A stretch of DNA of 64,000 nucleotides from Haliclona indistincta (taxonomy: Eukaryota > Porifera > Demospongiae > Haplosclerida > Chalinidae), in NCBI GenBank assembly GCA_964017065.1, contig OZ024787.1:3686503-3750502 (forward strand). Direction: 5' to 3'. Of this stretch, positions 35,945 through 46,924 are shown in pieces. Position 1 is the stretch's first letter. Each line of letters opens with the position of its first letter. Below the pieces are notes generated by a model that worked only from the letters and a program-made list of their open reading frames with translations, did not search any database and was not told the origin of the DNA. A program made the position numbers and the translations under genes.

Positions 35945-36093
35945 AGCACCGCTCTTCTCGTGCTCTACGCAATATAATAGCACTCGGGTCGTGTCTCGAG
36001 ACAAATAGAGCACTCGCCTTCGGCTCGTGCTCTATTTGCCTCTCGCCACGCCCCTCGTGCTATTATATTGCGTAGAGCACTCGGAGCGGTGTT
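35945..36093. repeat. TTAA-flanked hairpin element, about 150 bp
   Basis: TTAA lies at both ends (35941-35944 and 36094-36097). The arms CTCTACGCAATATAATAGCA and its reverse complement are almost perfect. A second, nested hairpin (CAAATAGAGCAC ... GTGCTCTATTTG) fills the middle, so almost the whole element folds on itself. Confidence 0.85.
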
Positions 36094-36693
36094 TTAACTA
36101 GTACATATATTATAATAATTATATATATAGACGGACACGAACGCATAACCCTGGCGCATACTGCGCACGGGTAAAAATGAACAAAAAATGAAAAAATTGA
36201 TAACCATGACTGTGAATTTGAATAAGTTTTAATTAATTTGATTTTGCATGTACTAAGCATGACATGTGAGCTCCGCAATGTTACTGGAAAACAATTATTA
36301 TTGACGAAATGTACACTATAGACGATACCAGGAAATGAATGAGCATAACGTAGTTAGTTCGATAATTCTCGCTACTATGATCACTCATTGCTTGAATTTC
36401 GCGCGCATAAACACGACACACCCACTTTACATGGTGCGGGCTCGTGTTCAAGGCGATGTCCTTCACAAGTTGCTACATGTACAGTACCGAGCTATTGAGC
36501 AGATCTGGTAGGTCTGTCACCTGTATAGTGTTACTAGTAATGTTGTCCTCCTCGTATAGTGAACGATCTGTCCGCTAGACGCCGCTATGTAGCAGAAACA
36601 GTGACGTTATCGGCAATTCGCGGCGATGGTTAGCATGCACCGTACTAGTTGTAGTATGGTGCACGTGATCCAGCTCAACTCTCTCCTCTTCAG

Positions 36694-37166
36694 CAATTCC
36701 TCACCAGCTGCTAGCCAAGATTGATGAGGTGCTCTCACTAGCTCACACTCACAACCTCCCTACGGTTACACCCACTCAAGTACTCAACCATCTTGACCTT
36801 GCCTACCAATATGGCAGACTACTCCCACGCACACCAGCAATGGACGAATATGGCAGAGCTTTCAAGAGCTACTTAGATAGTTTAGTGGAGGGAGAGGAAG
36901 ACAGTATGAGAGAGGAGTTGAAGAAATGTGAACAATGCTCAGGTACAGTATCATATTATAATCAGCTCATGATGTACCCTCTCGATCGATCCTTTCAGAG
37001 AAGGCAGTTGAAGAAGCTGTAAGGAACTGTGAGCTGGTAAAGAGGAGAGAGCAGGAGGAAGAGGATGAAGTGACTCTTGAAGAACTAGAGAAGCAACGTA
37101 TTGAAGCATTGACGATACTTGAGAAAGAGAGGGAGATTGTGGAGCAGGAGAGAACTGTGTACAAAA
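36694..37166 (+). CDS. coiled-coil protein, partial (runs into assembly gap)
   Basis: Two exons are visible, 36694-36942 and 36999 to the gap at 37167. The junction splits a Glu codon and the frame continues. Exon 1 gives IPHQLLAKIDEVLSLAHT and a GRAFKSYLDSLVEGEEDS stretch. Exon 2 is strongly helical and charged (RREQEEEDEVTLEELEKQ, ILEKEREIVEQE), a probable coiled coil. The first codon is completed by an upstream exon I could not place with confidence. Several plus-strand frames that cross the gap are only the N run translated as X and should be ignored. I do not recognise the family. Confidence 0.6.
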
Positions 37167-37366
37167 NNNNNNNNNNNNNNNNNNNNNNNNNNNNNNNNNN
37201 NNNNNNNNNNNNNNNNNNNNNNNNNNNNNNNNNNNNNNNNNNNNNNNNNNNNNNNNNNNNNNNNNNNNNNNNNNNNNNNNNNNNNNNNNNNNNNNNNNNN
37301 NNNNNNNNNNNNNNNNNNNNNNNNNNNNNNNNNNNNNNNNNNNNNNNNNNNNNNNNNNNNNNNNNN
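37167..37366. other. assembly gap (200 N)
   Basis: A run of exactly 200 N. Its downstream side is a GGGA/GA microsatellite (37367-37470) followed by GT repeats, which probably caused the break. Confidence 1.
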
Positions 37367-37425
37367 GGGAGGGAGGGAGGAAGGGAGGGAGGGAGGGAGG
37401 GAGGGAGAGAGAGAGAGTGAGAGAC

Positions 37426-37481
<56 letters not shown>

Positions 37482-37492
37482 TGAGAGTAAGT

Positions 37493-37528
<36 letters not shown>

Positions 37529-37530
37529 CA
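37367..37530. repeat. GGGA / GA / GT microsatellite
   Basis: Tandem GGGA units pass into GA, then into a GT run at about 37492-37517. Simple sequence bordering the assembly gap. Confidence 0.9.
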
Positions 37531-37569
37531 ATATATGCCAGTGTACCAGTCTACACATGTACGCAAGAA

Positions 37570-39015
37570 AGATATGAGCTAATTGGTCAGGCTACCAGAA
37601 TATGGCTTTAGCATGAGTTTTAGCTTTGTACATTTTTACAAGGTAAAAATGCATGGTAGTTTAGGTATAGGTATCAGCAGATAGCATGGTAGTTTCTCAG
37701 CACTGTAATAGATGAGAAGAGGCTAATAACACTGATAACATGAGCATAATATAACTGTACAACTGAAGTGTATGACACACTAACTACTGCCATGACTACC
37801 ATCAAGCTACAATGCACATGCCATGACTGCCATCAAGCTACAAAGCACACAACAATCACGACATTATTTAGCAAAGACGACATACATGCTTTACTGATTA
37901 TAATGTAAGAGACACTAGCACCAAGCACACACAAGCAAAAAAAAACATTATACACAAGATGAATACATTCAATTTTCACCTTTTTAAAGATTACAATCGC
38001 CCATAGCAAGCCTGAGCATCCTGACGATACACACGTCGCTCACGTACGCTGTACAGAGAAAGCAGTGTTCTTTGCTGGCACAATAGGTATAAAAATGTAC
38101 TCACCTGGTTGTCACAAATAACTCAATAGCTTGCTGGTAGATAGCTCAAGGCAAACCAGATGTTATACAACACTTACTAAGCTGTTGGAAGTGTAAAATA
38201 GTGATACAAAGTGTGCAGCAACAAAGCTGTGTTCTCCTGGAAATTATTTCTGTTCTAGTTGAGGCAGAAAATGAGCTCCAACAAGGCTGTCAACAGCAGT
38301 TGTGCTTAGTAACACACACAATAAGGCTCCCACAATGACCATGGTCAAGTTCTAAACATCCTAAGAGGCTGTAGTTGCCGTGTACACAGAGCAACACGAA
38401 GGAGAAGCGTGACAACTCACTCGTCCGCCATCACTTGCTGACGAGTAGCTTTGACGGGTCATACAAAGCTTAAAAGTTTACTAGCAAAGCTCTGGAGTAT
38501 AGTAGTATGATAGACAACACTCACTTAGCTGTAGCAAACACGCAGAGGCGAGTAGAAGCGGCACAAACTGCTCTCCAAGTTACAGCAACATGATTGGAAA
38601 AATGGCGGTGACGTAGGTGGAGTTAGACACGCCCGGTACAAGTTGAAAGCCGTTGATGATGTCGTTATCACGCTCAAACAGTCTTCCACAATGGCCAAGG
38701 TCCAGTTTTGAACAACACAGAAGGTTCCTGGTACAGCTTACGCTGCGTGGTGTAGGGAAGAAGCGAAGAATAGTTGCTCGCGTAAGTGTATGATGGTAGC
38801 AGATAGCTTTGACGGTCCAACTCAAGCTTTGATGGACAAATAACAGTAGCCCAGGACATAGTACAGGTTGAGAAAACATTGTCGTACCTCTAGCTTCCGC
38901 GCTGAAGCGTCCAGAGCAGAGACAAAGCGCAGTACCGAGATAGCTGTCACAATTCAAAAACAGCCATCGCGTGACGTGGGTGGAGTAACGTTTACAATTA
39001 ATCGCGGTAAGAGGG
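37570..39015. other. no clear gene; two diverged copies of a short segment
   Basis: I see no supported coding exon. About 38255-38480 and 38655-38850 share diverged blocks (CCACAATG.CCA.GGT followed by AGTT.T.AACA, and a later TAGCTTTGACGG stretch), so they look like an old local duplication. The minus frame at 38580-39074 covers the second copy and has no recognisable domain. Confidence 0.4.
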
Positions 39016-39019
39016 TTAA

Positions 39020-39601
39020 CCCCTATTGTCGCCTTTTGGCGACATACATACTTCAGACACCATAACTTTATCAAAAAGTGTTAAAATATCCCAAAATTAA
39101 GCCAAATTGAAGAATACAAATAACCGCAAAAAATCCAGTGGTTTTCGGCGTGCCCCCTGCGCTAAACGTTATGGCGATGGTATTTTCTATGGCTTCAGTG
39201 CAAATTCCACAACATTTTAGGAGAAACAAAATGGTCGCCAAGAAATTTTGGACATTTTATGGCTTCAGGGTGCTCGGAAACACATTTTTGTGCATTCTCT
39301 ATGATCTGGGCTACATTTTGCACTCACCAAAACCACTGCTATCTGTGTGTACTTTTCAGTAGCCAGCCCCAAAGTACAAACTTTGAGCAAAATTTGACGA
39401 GGTCGTTGCACTTTATCGGCTTCACTTTCGAAGTGGGAGGGGCATATCGACTGACTTGAGTGTGGGCAATTGCGGCTACTCACTGGCATAAAAGGACGCA
39501 AATTTGAGACCAGTAGCACAAGAGACACGAGATATTCACGAGAGAAGTGGTCAGCATTTACGAGGTTAAAATTTCAGCAAGATAATTTAGTAATTAAAGG
39601 G
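39020..39601. repeat. TTAA-flanked element, possibly piggyBac-type MITE
   Basis: The left boundary is TTAA (39016-39019) followed by CCCCTATTG, and the right boundary is AATTAAAGGG followed by TTAA (39602-39605). TTAA targets with CCC...GGG ends are typical of piggyBac elements. The inside has no transposase. Confidence 0.5.
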
Positions 39602-40046
39602 TTAATATACAGCTATACATGTATATATAGCCGGAAAGCTCAATAGACTGACAGCAAACTCACTAGAAAGACAACAAAGTGTTGGACTGTAGCTACAGTA
39701 CTAGCCCCAGTTTCTTAACAGCGCCAGTTCTCAAGAGTACAACTTGACTGATCATGGCCACCAACTATATATAATATATATAACAAACAACCAGAAAGAG
39801 CAGTACAGTGAAAGAGATCTGGACAGAATCATAATCAAAAACAATACATATCCATGCAGTAGGATTCCTAGCTTACTTTTGTGCTTGGCTACAGCAACAT
39901 GATGAGCTATCGTGATTGAGAGCACTCGATGATCCTTCAGCTGCATGAGTGAAATCTAGTAAATGATCGTTTACCTCTGTACACGCGCAGCCGCTTCTGC
40001 ATGTTGTTCATCTTTGCTGTCCTGTGGTTGCATAGTTTAGACTAAC

Positions 40047-40195
40047 CAAAAACCCACAATGTTCTCTGTAGAACTTTTGCTGCTTGCCTGCTTGTGTTTT
40101 TGTTTTGTCTCCAGGTTGTCAAACGGACCACGAATAGTTTCGAAACATTCTTGTATTGACTCTTGCGAGTCACATTCTTGAATTCTTTGTTTCAC
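40047..40195 (-). pseudogene. fragment of a transposon-derived gene family (minus orientation)
   Basis: After a plausible acceptor, the minus strand reads VKQRIQECDSQESIQECF, then PFDNLETKQKHKQ, ending at a possible GTTAGT donor. The CF..I..PF..LET...K pattern resembles a widespread metazoan family of long, probably transposon-derived proteins. The more C-terminal part of the same kind of protein lies at 44114-45563 on the opposite strand. Assignment is from memory of the pattern and is tentative. Confidence 0.3.
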
Positions 40196-40236
40196 CTGAA
40201 TGTGGTATTTATAACACATTCACACAAACAGCTTAA

Positions 40237-43200
40237 GGTGGCGGTATACCGAGTGGGTGTGGCTACAGTGGTTTCGAAAACAGTTCGCTGTCCAGCTAGA
40301 AGACAAAAGTAAGCTCCAAAAACCAGTCACATCTCGAGAAGATTGGTAAACAAAGCTGTTCTGCAATTATTCGAGCGCACCTCGTACGATTGCCAGCATA
40401 TGCAGCTCGCTAAGATCGACGTTTTATTCACCAAGAATCTCTCCGTGAGTGCCTTCGAGTGCAGCACTGCAGCGACTAGGATGCTTTAAACAGTAATCCC
40501 GAGGGCGACTCAAAGAGTTTTTGCCGCTAAGTCCTTCGCTTTTTTGTAAAAACGCAAAATACCGTTAAACACGGCGCTCTGGAGCCCAAACAATCGCCTG
40601 TTTTCGAGTATAAACCTGCAAAGCTCGTCGATATTTGAAAAATCTCTTCGAGTCGCCCTCCGAATACTACTGTAGAAGGTGCGCCGTTCTTGGTTGCAGC
40701 AATGAAAAGAACACAAAATCTTATTTTTGGTGAATGGTGGAAGCATCCATTACCAAAAAGCGGCTAAGATTGCTAAACAACATGAATATCATTATTAATG
40801 TTGTGAATATCATTATGGCTGTGCCAACTGCCATGCGGTCGTGAATGCGCGGGAAACTCATGATACGCTGAACTACAGCTGCTCTATTGATGATCTTCAC
40901 TATAGCTAGCTACCAATATATTCATTTCCACCTCGAACTGTGGTGAGACGTGTAGTTATAATAGCATACCCTTACAGCTGTTTACTACAGTCAACTTCAT
41001 GGGGAACAAGAAAAACAAGTATACACCACATCAAAATAGAGGAAAATACGTTAAAAAAGTCAAAAATTCACAGAAAGAAGATGTAACAGATCAAGATGCA
41101 GTTGTCGATGAGAACATTAGTCCTCCTTCACTGAATCCACAGCCGCTCAATGGAAGCAGGATTATAAATCTCCATGAATTGGCATCGTTTATCACCCACG
41201 TATCTTCTCACTCACACTCTTGCAAAAGTGGTACCATTTCTCTTGTTGGCGAGACACACAAGAACGGATTAGCTTCGATTCTTTACGCCAAGTGTAACAC
41301 ATGTAACCATGAATTATCTTTCGCGACTAGTCAAAAGGTTGGAGGTGTGGGCAACAGAATGAGATGGGAGGCCAATGTAGCTAGTGTGTGGGGACAGATG
41401 GCAACTGGAGGGGGCCATGCTCGTCTTGAAGAGGTCATGGCATTGTTAGGTGTTCCAGTGATGTCTAAGAAGAGTTTCATAGCAACAGAGTCTGCGTTGG
41501 ATAAAGCCTGGTTGGAGTCACTCAATGAGACAATGAAGGAAGCAGCAGAAGAAGAGAAGAGGATAGCAATAAGTAAAAATTCCTATCACAACGGAGTGCC
41601 AGCTATTTCAGTTGTTGTGGACGCTGGCTGGAGCAAAAGATCGCACAAGCATAGCTACAACGCTAAATCAGGAGTGGGGATAGTTGTTGGCAAGGAAACC
41701 AAGAAGCTTCTACATGTAGGTGTCAGAAACAAGTACTGTAGTGTTTGTGCTAGGGCTAAAACTGAGGGCAAAGAGGCAGCAGAACACGAATGCCATAAGA
41801 ATTGGGAAGGTGCATCGTCGTCGATGGAAACAAGCATTATTGTTGAAGCTTTCAAGGAATCAGAGTCGAAGTATGGGCTGCGATACACAGAGTTTGTTGG
41901 AGATGGCGATAGTTCAGTCTATCCCAACCTGATTACCGAGGTGCCTGAATATGGACATGACATCGTCAAGGTAGAGTGTTCTAACCACGCCGTCAAGTGC
42001 TACCGTAGTGCACTAGAGAAGTTGGCACAGGAGAAACCACACTACAAGGGAAAGGGAGGTCTGACGAGCAACATGAGGAAGCGCCTTACCAAGGCAGCTC
42101 GCTGTGCGATCAAGATGAGAAGTGCGATGACAGACCGTAGACAAGCAGTTAGATTACTCCGACAAGATCTCAGAAATGGACCGATGCATTGCTTTGGCGT
42201 ACATACCAACTGCAGTACCGATTTCTGCAAGGCTGCTAACACCTCTCCCGATTCCTCCTCTTCATCTGCTGATACCTCCTTGTCTCCTGATTCCTCCTCT
42301 TCATCTGCTGATACCTCCTTGTCTACTGATTCCTCTTCTTCATCTACTAACTCTTCGTTCTCAAGTGCAAATACCACTACTTCATCCAACGGCTCCATCA
42401 TGTCATCTCTATCCACGTCCTCGTCATGCTCACTCTCCCAGTCTTCTACTGCACCACCTTCCTCTGCTACAACTTCGTGGAATGATTGTTGTGTAGACAG
42501 TATTGCTAACGAGGAGACTGAAATCTGGAATGACGCTCTTGACGAAGAGGATCTAGATGATGTCCGATCATCAGGTGATGCTGCTACAGATCACAGCGAT
42601 ATCAATCCGGAATTGATTTTTGATGTACAACGTCTAGTTGGAAGATTGATAGCAAAGGCAGACCAACTCCTAGGTAAGAAAAAATGATTATAATGTGTGA
42701 ATGGTAACTATGTATTATCATGTTATAGGCAATTTTACAACAAACCTTGCTGAGTGTTGGATGGGGATTCGTGCCAAGTTTGATGGAGGGAAACAGTACA
42801 ATAGGAGCCAACGAGGAGCATGGGAAGGCAGATGCACAGGAGCAGGATTACGGCACAATCTTGGGCCCGAGTGGGGAGCTGTTGTATGGAAGCAAGTGAC
42901 AGGAAATGACCCCAATCCAGTGCTGAAGGATTCAACTGCAAAGCGTTCAAGACAAGTTGCAACAGACAGAAATAGAAAGGCAAGAGAAGATGTAAAGAGG
43001 AAGAGAAAGGAAGTGAGATATGGAAAGTCCAATGACAACACCGTCAAAGCTCGTAGAGACTATGCAAGACACGATGGAGGACTAGATGTTCGTGATGTTC
43101 CTCAAGATGTTCCAGCTACATTTTTAGAAGATATGATGGTTGATTATTACAGAGCTCATGTATCAGTTTCAGTAGAAAAGAGCCTTGAGATTGAAGGAGC

Positions 43201-44088
43201 AACAAAGTCGCAAGCAGCAGCAGATGATTTGGCATCAAACAGATGGAAAGCTGAGAGGAGAAAAAGAGTCACTGGATCGAAGTGTGGTCAGATCGCTAAG
43301 CGGCGAAGTACAACAAAAGTTGCTAATCTAGTGAAGTCTCTGTTGTACACAACATTCCGAGGTAACACGGCTACGCAGTGGGGAGTCGATCAAGAGCCGG
43401 ATACAGAGCTTGCGTATCTGCAATATAAACGCTTGATCTCGCCAAACATCACCGTTGTCAAGAGTGGATTTGTTATCCATCCTTATCACCACTGGCTTGG
43501 AGCTAGTCCCGATGGCCTTGTCAATGATCCAACATCCACTGATCCACATGGAATTGTTGAGTATAAAAACTTATACTCTGTGCGAAATATTTCTTTGGAA
43601 GAAGCTGCAACTACAAAAAAGACTGACTTTTGCTTGGCTGAGAAGAAAGGACTACTCCATCTCAAGCGCACTCACTCATACTTCTATCAAATTCAAGCTA
43701 CTATGTACTGCACTGGACGACGATGGTGTGACTTTGTGGTGCGTACGATTGTGAGCCTCCATGTAGAGAGGGTTTCCTTCGACGAAGACTTCTGGAAGAG
43801 TTCAATGCTACCCCTTCGAAAATTCTATTTTACAGCAATCCTTCCCGAACTAGCAGTTCCTCGACTTCACAATGGAGGGATAAGAGAACCTTCGGAGTGG
43901 CTGGACATGGAATCTCTGAACCAAAAGACAGAACAGTTCTAGATCCGGCTAGCTCGTTACGGGCGCAATCACAATCACTTATTATTCGCAATTATATTAA
44001 AATTTCATTTACGGTAACGTACTGCGACGTCATATAATACTCCGTGATCCGAGAATCAGCGGCGCGCGCGTAACGGTATACCGCCACC
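40237..44088 (+). mobile_element. near-intact Kolobok-like DNA transposon, 3.85 kb
   Basis: Flanked by TTAA on both sides (40233-40236 and 44089-44092). The left end GGTGGCGGTATACCG is matched exactly by a right end reading CGGTATACCGCCACC, a 15-bp inverted repeat. It carries one spliced plus-strand gene (40999-43942) with transposase motifs and an uninterrupted frame. TTAA target choice and the transposase motifs point to the Kolobok superfamily. The absence of stops in 962 codons suggests recent activity. The 5' non-coding part (40237-40998) contains a minus frame (40510-40746) without known domains. Confidence 0.88.
40999..43942 (+). CDS. Kolobok-like transposase joined to a YqaJ-type nuclease
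   Basis: Exons 40999-42673 and 42729-43942 join through a GT-AG intron that splits a Gly codon, giving 962 residues. The N-terminus is basic. CNTCNHELSF and later CSVCARAKTEG with HECHKNWEG suggest zinc binding. The DDE-type core shows VVVDAGWSKRSHKH (Asp208) and FVGDGDSSVYPNL (Asp302, Asp304), the hallmark of the Mutator-like domain in Kolobok elements. A Ser-rich then acidic linker covers about 415-545. After the intron, LAECWMGIRAKFDGG continues the transposase pattern. The last 250 residues form a YqaJ/lambda-exonuclease-type PD-(D/E)XK fold: RVTGSKCGQIAKR, GASPDGLV (Asp820) and IVEYKNLY (Glu836, Lys838). The catalytic set looks complete. The transposase should cut and join ends at TTAA; the exonuclease role is unknown. 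Confidence 0.87.
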
Positions 44089-44267
44089 TTAACTTTATTG
44101 CTATTATCTTCAGGAACCTGTGGAACGAATTTTAGGCTATCGGCATGAGCTGATCAATGGGATGAGTGTTCGGGTGGTTGACCAGTGTATGGATGTCCCA
44201 CTACTCAAATCACAGCAGCTTCTTCTGGAAACAGGTGTTGTCATAGAACAAGTACGAAATCATGATT

Positions 44268-44614
44268 ATTACATAGTACGTCATCTTTGACCAATCAGAT
44301 TGCTCTATTTGAGGGAATTAATGTAGGTTATTGACCGCGCGTAGCGTCTTCTATAGCAACAGACCGTTGCGTCTTTGCGAGTTTTGAAAAATTCGCGATG
44401 TTATTGCGTTCACAGAGATGAACTATGTAATAAATCATTTATTGCCCTACACAACTCGGGCAATAACCGACATTAATGACCTCGGGAAAGTCGGTTGCCC
44501 TCGTACAGTCTCGGGCTGCGCCCTCGACCGTCACTTGGGCAACCTACTTTCCCGCGGTCATTAATGTCGGTTATTGCCCTCGCATGAGGGCAATAACTAA
44601 TACATAATACTTGA
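44268..44614. repeat. dispersed hairpin-rich element (mate at 20203-20541)
   Basis: Opposite orientation to the copy at 20203-20541, with the same GTACGTCATCTTTGACCAAT start and the same internal palindrome around CCGACATTAATGAC. Intronic in the gene fragment. Confidence 0.8.
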
Positions 44615-44668
44615 CAATAGTGTGTATGATTTGAATTTAGGGGCATATACACAGCGTGAACACTGTTA

Positions 44669-44992
44669 TGCGCATATCAATGAAATGCCCCACTCCCCCC
44701 AACCCGGAGTAGGGTGGGGATTTGCGTTAGTCAAAAGACGCACCCCTGGGGCATAGTAAATTCGAAGCCGGTCTGCAGTTTGCCTTAAATGATGATTCAC
44801 TAGGCAACTTTGTTTGCGCAACTGTGGCCAGCAACAAACTTGCGTAGTGTGTCATCGTTTAGGCAAACTTTAAACCAGCTTCGAAATTACTATGCCCCAG
44901 GGGTGCATCTTTTGACACACAAAATTTGGCAAATCCCCACCCTACCCTGGGTGGGGGGAGGTGGGGCATTCCATTGATACGCGCATTATAGT
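44669..44992. repeat. inverted-repeat MITE with GCCCCAC ends
   Basis: The left arm (about 44669-44805) includes GAAATGCCCCACTC and CCCCTGGGGCATAGTAA. The right arm (about 44855-44992) is its reverse complement, ending GTGGGGCATTCCATTGAT. The loop is about 50 bp. Non-coding. Confidence 0.8.
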
Positions 44993-45639
44993 CACAGTAA
45001 CAGTTATAGTTACAAACAAAATTAGATACTCGCCATAAGCTGATAGACAGAAAATAACTAGCAATAATTATTGCTATGGTCTAAATTGGTTACACTCAGT
45101 GGCTTCCTTGGATTTGTATGTTTGCGTAGATTTTAACCTATTATTATTTTATTACGATAGGTATTTAACTCACATTCATCTCCTGATGGAGAACTGGGTG
45201 ACTTTTGTGATGGCACTAAATACAGAAACTGTGAGCTATTTCAGGAAGGCCCCACTGCTTTACAGATACAGCTGTATTATGATGAAGTGGATGTGTGCAA
45301 TGAGATTGGATCTAAAAGCACAGTGCACAAGTTAGGTAAACTATAAATACAATCAACATACATACGTAATTGCGTAATAGCTGCTTTACTAACCTGTAGG
45401 ATTGATTTGCTACACACTTGGAAACTTGCATCCAAAGTATAGATCTACACTCAAGTCAATCCATCTTCTCAACATCACTTACTTCCATCAAATACAACGC
45501 TATGGAATAGATGAAATAATAAAACCCATAGTTACTGTAGAAGATGTTAAGAAACTAGAAGAGGCAAGACTTTATGGCATAAGCAATTATTAGTGATTGT
45601 CTTTATTTTGTCTTTTGTCTATTTTGTCTCCCTCGCAGC

Positions 45640-45903
45640 TCGTCATATCATGTCGGCACCACCTCGACGTATTCCCGGTCATCCTCGCAAAAGACCTAGA
45701 GAAGCCTATGCCGGAGACCCAGAGCGACTGGAGATGGTAAGACACACGTGATGGGCAAGCGAGAGCCTAACAATTGTGTGGTCTGCAGTAAAAAAGAGGA
45801 GAGACACAGAAGCAGTTACTATTGTGCTACATGTGGCACTAAACCAGCTCTATGTCCTTACCCATGCTTTGACAAATACCACACACAAGCTAACTATAAA
45901 TAA
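45640..45903 (+). pseudogene. piggyBac-type transposase C-terminal cysteine-rich tail (fragment)
   Basis: One frame reads RRIPGHPRKRPREAYAGD then PERLEM. A shifted frame from 45750 reads MGKREPNNCVVCSKKEE, YYCATCGTKPALCPYP and CFDKYHTQ before a stop at 45903. The CxxC...CxxC...C...CFxxYHT spacing is that of the piggyBac C-terminal cysteine-rich domain, which binds the transposon ends. The frame break near 45745 and the missing DDD catalytic core mark it as a remnant, unless a small intron begins at GTAAGA (45737). Confidence 0.65.
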
Positions 45904-46279
45904 CTAACACATGTCTTACTTGTACATTCATCTATTCATGCATAATTATATCAACATACTATCTACAGTCTGTTTCACACTAACTATATACAAAACCATC
46001 GTAAAGGCTAAGGAAACACATTGCTTATACCAATAGCTTTCAGACGATCGTCCGTGATAGTGTGATAGTAGCTGTTCGAGCGTACGGACACTTCTCTTGG
46101 CTTCAGTAGGATGCAGAGTAGTTGCTATGGTTCTCTGTTGACTGTTTTCAATGAGTAAACAAGCGCCAAGCAACGCAAAACGTCCCACGGCAACGTCCTA
46201 GCCTTCTCCAGAACGCCATTTTGTGACGGTTGTGGGTGGATCAATGCAAAAATTAACCCGGCCGCCCGCAAAGCAAAGT

Positions 46280-46593
46280 GCACGCATGCGCAGTCCTAGT
46301 CATGAATCCGTACCAGTTCTTACGTTGTTATTTTAGTCGTAGTTTTAGTAGTAGGATCAGGACAGGACTAGAATTTAGGTGATATTCAACAGAGATCGAG
46401 AGTAAAGGTACGAAGTTATTGTGTCAAACAACTACTAGTGCATTTTTTATAAGACAGTTTAATCATAGATAATATATTATCTATGGTTTAATTTTTGTTT
46501 TGCAGATGTCCTACAGCACTTTCCTCTCTTACATCACTAAACTTGCAAATCCCAGACAGGCTGTGTGCAGACCAAGCATAAAAGCTATAACAG
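46280..46593 (+). other. possible promoter, 5' UTR intron and first coding exon
   Basis: An NRF-1-like palindrome (ACGCATGCGCAG, about 46283) precedes a possible 5' UTR donor (AAAGGTACGA). A clean acceptor (TTTTGCAG) then leads straight to ATG at 46506. The exon 46506-46593 encodes MSYSTFLSYITKLANPRQ and about 11 further residues before a GTATCA donor. The start loosely resembles the N-terminus of kynurenine/alpha-aminoadipate aminotransferases, but no further exon follows before the repeats. It may be an orphan first exon. Confidence 0.35.
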
Positions 46594-46924
46594 GTATCAC
46601 AGTTTTTTTGGTACTAGCCGAAGCGGGCATGAGCAGTCCCAAACTCACATAACAGAAAAAAATTGGTCATAGTGGAGCTTTCAGACGCTTAATGAATATT
46701 CATTTATTCATTAGATTTAATTGTTATTGCAGTTATTCATGATGTATGAGCGCATTCGCGCGCTAAGCATGATCGTCGATCGTCGGGCACTTGGGTCGAG
46801 ATACTCTGGCGTTATGCCTGTCTAATATAGCAAGCCAGATGTGACTGTGTGACGCGTGAGATGTAAATGGCGGACAAGATTTCAGGGAGGGCCTTGCCGC
46901 CTTGGCCTCCTTTCGATCCGCCAC

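Larger units (their letters stand above)
44114..45563 (+). pseudogene. fragment of a transposon-derived gene family (plus orientation)
   Basis: Three exons with matching phases: 44114-44251, 45161-45335 and 45400-45563. They encode EPVERILGYRHELINGMS, then DGELGDFCDGTKYRN with LQIQLYYDEVDVCNEIGS, then LHPKYRSTLKSIHLLN and a YGIDEIIKPIVTVEDVKKLE end. The YDE.EVCN.IGS..HKLG and PKYRS.L..IHL patterns recur in a large metazoan family of uncharacterised, probably transposon-derived proteins. No start or C-terminal exon is found; the Kolobok element lies directly upstream and a piggyBac-like tail downstream. The first intron has been enlarged by two repeats (44268-44614 and 44669-44992). Confidence 0.5.

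Noticed and set aside
36967..37566. Frames of 116-199 residues with long X runs
   Set aside because: The X residues are the 200-N gap and the rest is GGGA/GT simple repeat.
42042..42416. Minus-strand acidic frame and plus-strand Pro-rich frame within the transposase linker
   Set aside because: Shadows of the Ser-rich TCC/TCT repeats in the true frame.
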